Source: Sediminibacterium magnilacihabitans (lineage in GTDB: Bacteria; Bacteroidota; Bacteroidia; Chitinophagales; Chitinophagaceae). Taken from it: a stretch of DNA of 64,000 nucleotides. The translations under genes and the position numbers were made by a program. Below are positions 58,852-64,000 of this stretch, piece after piece. How positions within the stretch are numbered: position 1 is the stretch's first letter; each line of letters begins with the position of its first letter. Location: assembly GCA_002973575.1 (NCBI GenBank), contig PVEQ01000003.1, positions 236,595 to 300,594 on the forward strand, written 5' to 3'. Under the pieces are notes generated by a model. That model was not told the DNA's origin. It worked only from the letters and a program-made list of their open reading frames with translations, and did not search any database.

Positions 58852-60138
58852 ATGGATTTACAGAGCATAAAGAACAGATTCGGTATCATTGGCAACTCCC
58901 CAGCCCTCAACTACGCCCTGAATACAGCGGCGCAGGTAGCGGCTACCGATCTCACCGTGTTGATCGTAGGTGAAAGCGGCGTGGGTAAAGAAGTATTTTC
59001 ACAGATCATACACGCATTATCTGCCCGCAAACACAACCCGTTCATAGCGGTGAACTGTGGTGCTATACCGGAGGGCACCATCGACTCGGAATTGTTTGGT
59101 CACGAGAAAGGCGCTTTCACGGGAGCGGTAGACAGCCGGAAAGGATATTTTGAGACCGTTAACGGGGGCACTATTTTCCTGGACGAGATCGGAGAAATGC
59201 CATTGGGCACGCAGGCCAGGCTGTTACGCGTATTGGAAACCGGCGAATTCATTCGTGTGGGATCATCTAAAGTACAGAAAACCGATGTGCGCGTTATTGC
59301 AGCTACCAACAGGGAATTATTGGAGTTCACACAAAAAGGAAGATTCAGGGAAGACCTCTATTATCGTTTGAGCACTGTACCCATCAGGGTGCCTGCATTG
59401 CGCGACAGGAAAGAAGACATTCCTTTACTCTTCAGAAAATTCGTGGTAGACTTTTCAGAAAAATACAAGACCGCACCAGTACAGCTCGACGACGATGCGA
59501 AAAACCTGTTAATTAACCATCCCTGGCAGGGCAATGTGCGTGAATTGAAGAATATTGCAGAGCAGATATCTGTACTCAGTACATCACCCATTATTACGGC
59601 AGTCGAATTGAGCAGGTTCCTGCCCAACCAGGATAAATTCAACCGGATGCCGGTGCTTGCCGGACATGCTGCATCAACCGGTGATTTCGCCAATGAAAGA
59701 GAGATCCTGTACAAACTATTTTTCGACATGAAGAAAGATGTTACGGAGCTGAAGAAAATGTTCCTTGAAATATTGCAGAACCCTTCACTGGCAGGCGCCG
59801 CTGCTAATTTCACCCGGGATTCACTTATCCAGGAATACCACAACAATGGTGAGGCTCAATCCATCATCACTCCTCCTTCAATTGCTTCGCCGGCCAGTCC
59901 CGCTGCAACAACTTACTACCCATCAACACATGGATCACAGCCTGTACTACTGCACGATGAGAGTATTCATCAGCACGAAGAGGTAGAGGAATCGCTGAAT
60001 ATCATGGACAAGGAAAAAGAACTGATCGTGAAAGCGCTGAAGAAACACAAGGGAAAGAGAAGGGACGCCTCGCTCGACCTGGGTATCAGCGAAAGAACGC
60101 TTTACAGGAAACTGAAAGAATATGACATTGATGAATAG
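58852..60138 (+). CDS. Sigma-54 interaction (AAA+) transcription activator with Fis-type HTH, no receiver domain
   Basis: 428 residues. The AAA+ domain begins at once: Walker A GESGVGKE (residues 40-47), the sigma-54 contact loop GAFTGA (87-92), Walker B GGTIFLDEIGE. A linker with a Gln/Ser/Pro-rich stretch follows (~310-370). The Fis-like helix-turn-helix lies at the end (ALKKHKGKRRDASLDLGISE, then RTLYRKLKEYDI). There is no N-terminal receiver, PAS or GAF domain, so activity is controlled otherwise, perhaps by expression. It overlaps the lptE-like start by 8 bp and the set continues through secG. Confidence 0.93.
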   Translation: MDLQSIKNRFGIIGNSPALNYALNTAAQVAATDLTVLIVGESGVGKEVFSQIIHALSARKHNPFIAVNCGAIPEGTIDSELFGHEKGAFTGAVDSRKGYFETVNGGTIFLDEIGEMPLGTQARLLRVLETGEFIRVGSSKVQKTDVRVIAATNRELLEFTQKGRFREDLYYRLSTVPIRVPALRDRKEDIPLLFRKFVVDFSEKYKTAPVQLDDDAKNLLINHPWQGNVRELKNIAEQISVLSTSPIITAVELSRFLPNQDKFNRMPVLAGHAASTGDFANEREILYKLFFDMKKDVTELKKMFLEILQNPSLAGAAANFTRDSLIQEYHNNGEAQSIITPPSIASPASPAATTYYPSTHGSQPVLLHDESIHQHEEVEESLNIMDKEKELIVKALKKHKGKRRDASLDLGISERTLYRKLKEYDIDE

Positions 60139-60640
60139 TATTAAAAGTCGAATTGTTGTCTGCCTCTTATTATTGTTTTTGATGAGTGGATGCGGGGTGT
60201 ATTCTTTTAAGGATGCTACCATTCCGGCCAATGTCAAAACCATCAAGATTGGCTTCATTGAAAACAAGGCACGTTATGTAAACCCGCAGGTAAGCCAGAA
60301 ACTGACCGATAAGCTGCAGCAAAAGATCGTTGGAAGCACCAAACTCACCCGTACCAACAGCGACGATGCACATTATGTGCTCAACGGACAGATCACCAAT
60401 TATGATCCTTCGCAGACCGTTGGTGTGAGCGCACAACAGCCTACGACCAACCGGTTGACCGTTACTGTTCACATGACATTGAGGAAGACACTGGAGAATA
60501 CAACCGAAGAATTCGATGTAAGCAGAAGTTTCGACTATTCGGCCAACCTTACTTTGCAGCAGGCCGAAAGCGGATTGCTCGACGAGATCGTTCGCAGTAT
60601 TACCGATGATATTTTTAACCGCATTTTCTCCAACTGGTAA
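60131..60640 (+). CDS. LptE-like lipopolysaccharide assembly lipoprotein
   Basis: 169 residues from the ATG at 60131, inside the tail of the sigma-54 activator gene. The signal ends in LFLMSGCG with lipobox Cys21, so it is an outer-membrane lipoprotein. The mature part has the Bacteroidota LptE pattern: YSFKDATIPANVKTIKIGFI, then LTDKLQQKIVGSTKLTRTNS and the strand ADDAHYVLNGQI-like. LptE plugs the LptD barrel for LPS export. Homology to proteobacterial LptE is remote; the assignment is by family pattern and context, so I leave the symbol open. Confidence 0.82.
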   Translation: MNSIKSRIVVCLLLLFLMSGCGVYSFKDATIPANVKTIKIGFIENKARYVNPQVSQKLTDKLQQKIVGSTKLTRTNSDDAHYVLNGQITNYDPSQTVGVSAQQPTTNRLTVTVHMTLRKTLENTTEEFDVSRSFDYSANLTLQQAESGLLDEIVRSITDDIFNRIFSNW

Positions 60641-60661
60641 TCAAATTGTATTTTTAGTACT

Positions 60662-61384
60662 ATGAATGCTTCCCTGGAAAAGACCTTATTGCACCTGACC
60701 GGTAAAACCAACTTCAGTGAAGTAAGCGTAGCGCAACTGGAAGGGCTCGTTGCTGCCCATCCGTATTTCGCACCGGCGCAATTACTGCTGGCTGCCAAAT
60801 TAAAAAATACACAACACCCCCAGGCGCTTGCCCAAAGCACTAAAACAGCTTTATACTTTACCAATCCATTTTGGCTGCAGCTCCAGTTGAGCAAAGATGC
60901 CCATGACGAACAAGTAACCAGTGTGGCGCCGGTGACCGCCAAGATATCTTCCCTGTTATCCGATCAGTTGGCGAGTTTTAAAAAGCCGCTGGAAGCAGAT
61001 GCCAAACTCGATATAGAAGCAAAGCAGGAAAAATTGTATACCATTGATTATTTTGCTTCGCAAGGCATTAAAATCGATTTGGATGCGATTCCGCAGGACA
61101 AGCTGGTTTCCCAGATGCGTAAGTTTACTGACTGGCTCAAGCAAATGAAGCCCGCCGATACCAATATAGACCTGGGCGTATCGTCTAAACAGGAAAAAGA
61201 CGTGATACAAAGCGCTGAGAGCTCTAACGAGCAACGCGAAGTGGTTACCGAAAGTATGGCAGAAGTGCTGGGAAAGCAGGGACAAACAGACAAAGCCATC
61301 CAACTCTATATTAAATTAAGTTTCTTAAATCCTGAAAAAACCGCTTATTTTGCGGCCAGGATACAACAATTAAAAGGTATATAA
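60662..61384 (+). CDS. TPR-like helical protein of the lptE-secG region
   Basis: 240 residues, no signal peptide. The first 80 residues are helical and TPR-like (LEGLVAAHPYFAPAQLLLAA, LKNTQHPQALAQ), and a repeat closes the protein (MAEVLGKQGQTDKAIQLYIK followed by LSFLNPEKTAYFAARIQQL). The middle is charged. Family proteins of this kind are common next to secG in Bacteroidota, as far as I recall, but a function is not established. It starts 21 bp after the lptE-like gene and abuts secG with a 1-bp gap. Confidence 0.8.
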   Translation: MNASLEKTLLHLTGKTNFSEVSVAQLEGLVAAHPYFAPAQLLLAAKLKNTQHPQALAQSTKTALYFTNPFWLQLQLSKDAHDEQVTSVAPVTAKISSLLSDQLASFKKPLEADAKLDIEAKQEKLYTIDYFASQGIKIDLDAIPQDKLVSQMRKFTDWLKQMKPADTNIDLGVSSKQEKDVIQSAESSNEQREVVTESMAEVLGKQGQTDKAIQLYIKLSFLNPEKTAYFAARIQQLKGI

Positions 61385-61385
61385 A

Positions 61386-61742
61386 ATGATCATTCTGTTT
61401 TTGATTCTGATTGTAATAGCTTCTGTGGTGCTTGGTTTCATTGTGTTGGTGCAGAACCCCAAGGGAGGCGGACTTTCCGGCACTGTTGGCGGGTTCAGCA
61501 ACCAGTTCATGGGTGTAAAGCAAACGACCGACGTATTAGAAAAAGGCACCTGGATTTTTTCAGGCATCATTGCCCTGCTGGCGCTTTCTTCTACCCTTTT
61601 CCTGAAAGGCGGTACATCAGGTGGTGTTGATACTTCCATCATTCAGAAAGTGAATACTAGTACCAGCGCTCCTGCAGCACCGGCCAATACTGTTCCGGCT
61701 AATGCTGCTTCTGCGAAGCCTGCTGATTCTGCTAAAAAATAA
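61386..61742 (+). CDS. secG: Preprotein translocase subunit SecG
   Basis: 118 residues with the two SecG transmembrane helices (IILFLILIVIASVVLGFIVL and WIFSGIIALLALSSTLFLK) and the conserved loop QNPKGGGLSGTVGGFSNQFM between them. The C-terminus is an Ala/Pro/Ser-rich tail (APAAPANTVPANAASAKPAD) typical of Bacteroidota SecG. It assists the SecYEG channel in the inner membrane. One base pair separates it from the preceding gene. A terminator follows at 61769-61799. Confidence 0.95.
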   Translation: MIILFLILIVIASVVLGFIVLVQNPKGGGLSGTVGGFSNQFMGVKQTTDVLEKGTWIFSGIIALLALSSTLFLKGGTSGGVDTSIIQKVNTSTSAPAAPANTVPANAASAKPADSAKK

Positions 61743-61768
61743 ATAATAGCTGATAAAAGATATTCCAG

Positions 61769-61799
61769 ACCCTGCCTGTGTATTCAGACAGGGTTTTTT
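61769..61799 (+). terminator. Rho-independent terminator after secG
   Basis: ACCCTG (61769-61774) pairs with CAGGGT (61789-61794), with an inner CTG/CAG, followed by TTTTTT. Ends the transcript from the sigma-54 activator to secG, 27 bp past the secG stop. Confidence 0.8.
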
Positions 61800-61825
61800 A
61801 ATTAATTTAAACACCGGAAGAGGGC

Positions 61826-62872
61826 ATGGTTATGAAAAAGATCCTTTTGATATTATTGCTTTTGTTCATTGTTACAGCAGGTATTTTTTCCTGGCAAAGC
61901 CTCACATCAGGCACCGGCTTTGAAGAAAAGAGCCGCTACCTGGTAGTGGAAGAAGGCAGGAATACACAAAAAGATGTGATACAAACGCTGCAGCAGGAGC
62001 ACCTGGTCAAGCACCCGGGCACTTTTTCATTGCTGGCAACAACATGGGGTATATGGAATAAACTGAAGCCCGGCAAATATGAAATAAAAAAGGGTGATAA
62101 CCTGTTCAGCATCGCACGCATGCTGAGAAACAACCGGCAGGCATCCATCAAACTGGTCATCAATAAACTGAGGGTGAAAGAAGACCTGGCACACCTGGTT
62201 GGTAAAAACTTCAATACAGATTCTGTTGCAGTAATGAATTTTCTGCAGTCGAACGACTCGCTCAAGCCTTTTGGAGTAGATACGAATACCGTATTTACCC
62301 TTATATTGCCCGATACGTATTCTTTTTATTGGAACACTTCTTTCAATAAAATATTGCGCAAGCTTGCCGATACCAGGAACGCTTTCTGGAGCCGCAATGA
62401 CCGTATGCAAAAAGCCCGGCAACTTTCTTTCACCCCTGAAGAAGCATATACCCTGGCTTCCATTGTAGAAGAAGAAACCAATTTTGAATCCGACAAATCC
62501 AAGATCGCCGGTGTGTACATCAACCGGCTGGGAAAAGATATGCCCTTGCAGGCATGCCCCACGATCAAATATGCCATGAAGGATTTTACACTCACCCGCA
62601 TCTATGAAAAATACCTGGGCAATCCATCTCCTTATAATACGTACCGGAAGAAAGGATTGCCCCCCGGTCCGATCTGTACCCCATCGCCTAAAACCATCGA
62701 CATTGTATTGAATGCACCGCGTACAGATTATCTTTATTTTGTTGCCAAAAGTGATTTCAGCGGTTATCATCATTTCAGCAGCACGTATGAAGAGCATATG
62801 CAGTACGCCAGAGAATACCAGAAAGCATTGGATGCCTATATGGCCAAAAAACAAAACTCGCCTGAGCATTGA
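61826..62872 (+). CDS. mltG: Endolytic transglycosylase MltG
   Basis: 348 residues; a second ATG at 61832 gives the alternative MKKILLILLLLFIVTAGI start. One N-terminal membrane anchor, then a LysM-like part (KPGKYEIKKGDNLFSIARML) and the YceG catalytic domain with LPDTYSFYWNTS and the catalytic Glu region TLASIVEEETNFESDKSKIA, ending PPGPICTPSPKTIDIVLNAP and YLYFVAKSDFSGYHHFSSTY. It cuts nascent glycan strands during peptidoglycan synthesis. Its stop overlaps the next gene's TTG start. Confidence 0.95.
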   Translation: MVMKKILLILLLLFIVTAGIFSWQSLTSGTGFEEKSRYLVVEEGRNTQKDVIQTLQQEHLVKHPGTFSLLATTWGIWNKLKPGKYEIKKGDNLFSIARMLRNNRQASIKLVINKLRVKEDLAHLVGKNFNTDSVAVMNFLQSNDSLKPFGVDTNTVFTLILPDTYSFYWNTSFNKILRKLADTRNAFWSRNDRMQKARQLSFTPEEAYTLASIVEEETNFESDKSKIAGVYINRLGKDMPLQACPTIKYAMKDFTLTRIYEKYLGNPSPYNTYRKKGLPPGPICTPSPKTIDIVLNAPRTDYLYFVAKSDFSGYHHFSSTYEEHMQYAREYQKALDAYMAKKQNSPEH

Positions 62873-63810
62873 CAAAAATTGAACGACACATTGTTAACCT
62901 CGCTCCCATTGCCTGGCTCATCAACAAGAGCAAGGCAATGGTCATTCCCGGGTTCCGGGGCCTTCCGTTATACGATGTGGTGCGTTTTTTCTTCCGGCAG
63001 ATCAATAAAGTAGGCTTGAACGAAAGGGCCGCCGCCATTTCATTCAACTTTATCATGGCCATGCCGGCAGCACTCCTGTTTTTGTTTGCACTGGTGCCTT
63101 ATTTCCCGGCTTCGGCCAGTTTTGAAATGGAAATACTCAAATTATTCAAAGACATTTCTCCCGACTCTGCCACTTATCGTTTCATCAAAGACATATTGGA
63201 CGGACTGCTGGAAAAACACGTAGGCGTATTTTCTTTCGGTTTCATATTGCTTATCTTTTACGCTTCCAATGCCATCATCGGCATCATACGTACGTTCGAC
63301 CGGTCGATACAGGAGCAGAAAGGTTTTTTCCTGTACCAGCGCTGGCGCGCTATCCGGCTCACCGGTATTCTTGTATTGCTGGTCATTGCTTCTGCATTGG
63401 TATTGATAGGACAGGAACAGCTCGCCGGCCTTCTTAAAAACCTCTTCCACATGCGCAGGAGGGCCAGGCTACCCTGGTGGAACGGGATCCGCTGGTTCAT
63501 CATTACTGGCTTGCTCTTCTATTGCGTGGCGATGATCTATAAGTTCGCCCCCTCGGTAAAAAAGAGATGGCATTTGGTATCGCCTGGCTCTCTACTGGCC
63601 ACCGCATTGATACTGGTTACCACCATCGCATTTTCCTCGTGGGTAAGCCTGTTCGCGAGCTCCAATTACAACCGCGTTTACGGCTCCATTGGCACCGTGC
63701 TCATCCTGATGTTGCTGATTTACCTCAACTCATTGATCCTGCTCATTGGATTTGAATTAAATGTCAGTATTACCTACCTTACCCGTAAGGCCGAGGAAAG
63801 AAATACATGA
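62869..63810 (+). CDS. YihY/virulence factor BrkB family membrane protein
   Basis: 313 residues. The start is TTG at 62869, overlapping the mltG stop (TTGA). A downstream ATG at 62938 would lose a conserved N-terminus that I consider part of the family (TKIERHIVNLAP). About six transmembrane helices: ISFNFIMAMPAALLFLFALV, FSFGFILLIFYASNAIIGII, TGILVLLVIASALVLIGQ, FIITGLLFYCVAMIYKF, LATALILVTTIAFSSWVSLF and LILMLLIYLNSLILLIGFEL. Family motif LNERAAA near residue 45. Once misnamed RNase BN; the function is uncertain, with a lipid-transport role suggested for relatives. Confidence 0.93.
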   Translation: MTKIERHIVNLAPIAWLINKSKAMVIPGFRGLPLYDVVRFFFRQINKVGLNERAAAISFNFIMAMPAALLFLFALVPYFPASASFEMEILKLFKDISPDSATYRFIKDILDGLLEKHVGVFSFGFILLIFYASNAIIGIIRTFDRSIQEQKGFFLYQRWRAIRLTGILVLLVIASALVLIGQEQLAGLLKNLFHMRRRARLPWWNGIRWFIITGLLFYCVAMIYKFAPSVKKRWHLVSPGSLLATALILVTTIAFSSWVSLFASSNYNRVYGSIGTVLILMLLIYLNSLILLIGFELNVSITYLTRKAEERNT

Positions 63811-63908
63811 AAAATACATGACAGTTGCAATATGATGCAGCCTTAGTCCCTTAAGAATAATTTTCCTGATTTTTTATGGATTCGGTACAACTCCTATACA
63901 AAAGGGAG

Positions 63909-63940
63909 GCCGTCTCAATACAATAATTGAGGCGGCTTTT
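63909..63940 (+). terminator. Terminator after the YihY/BrkB gene
   Basis: GCCGTCTCAA (63909-63918) pairs with TTGAGGCGGC (63927-63936) with one G-U pair, followed by TTTT. Nothing else is visible between the YihY/BrkB stop (63810) and the window end. Confidence 0.75.
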
Positions 63941-64000
63941 CATTTTGAGAGGAGAGCGGGCATTTAAAGCTGGGATTAGATTTTCTGAGAAGTACCTGCT

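Noticed and set aside
1..64000. CRISPR arrays, rRNA genes and intact insertion sequences
   Set aside because: I looked for regularly spaced repeats, rRNA-like sequence and transposase motifs and saw none.

Overview
The window looks like chromosomal DNA of a Bacteroidota bacterium, most likely family Chitinophagaceae. The evidence is the gene content (DUF1501/DUF1553 cytochrome cluster, RskA-type anti-sigma, DUF4199, DUF3078, LptE-like lipoprotein, GlmU-family protein), several promoters with the Bacteroidota -7 box TAnnTTTG, and few Shine-Dalgarno sites. The genus is not determined.

Layout. 1-6309 (minus): a planctomycete-type cytochrome/DUF1501/DUF1553/sugar-isomerase operon, cut by the left edge. 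6637-9751 (minus): fasciclin protein, anti-sigma factor and ECF sigma factor, a truncated-globin-like lipoprotein and a small membrane protein. 9892-38836: a segment that looks like a degraded genomic island. 38925-44874 (plus): a dihydroorotase-like protein, DUF4199, two glycosyltransferases, GmhA, GmhB and an exported protein. 44934-50861 (minus): lepA, tpiA, a GlmU-family protein, an HMA-like protein, pyrE and an aldo/keto reductase. 50952-63810 (mostly plus): a TPR histidine kinase with its LuxR regulator, a lipoprotein, Nudix, purK, a DUF3078 protein, miaB, a sigma-54 activator, lptE-like, a helical protein, secG, mltG and a YihY/BrkB membrane protein.

The island is the most interesting part. 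A tRNA-Pro(GGG) gene lies at 38763-38836 on minus. Its last 20 bases plus 2 flanking bases recur exactly at 9892-9913, followed by a separate terminator, as expected for a tRNA 3' end displaced by site-specific integration. Next to the tRNA, a 29-codon remnant (38267-38356) reads like the start of a Bacteroidota tyrosine integrase. The enclosed 28.9 kb carries a regulatory block (two LuxR-type response regulators, a histidine kinase, a multi-pass membrane protein, an unknown protein) and one 23.8-kb tandem gene set.

That gene set encodes, in order, a Hint-domain protein, two beta-rich proteins of about 1200 residues, two tandem ComEC-like metallo-beta-lactamase proteins and a 3972-residue protein with a central array of LysM-like modules. 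None has a visible signal peptide or type IX sorting domain. No phage tail, secretion or assembly gene accompanies them. I cannot assign a function; this cluster is the candidate undescribed system of the window.

A second novelty is an octamer-periodic, hairpin-forming repeat (AATTGNNN units) that directly precedes -7 boxes of lepA and purK and probably of the sigma-54 activator.
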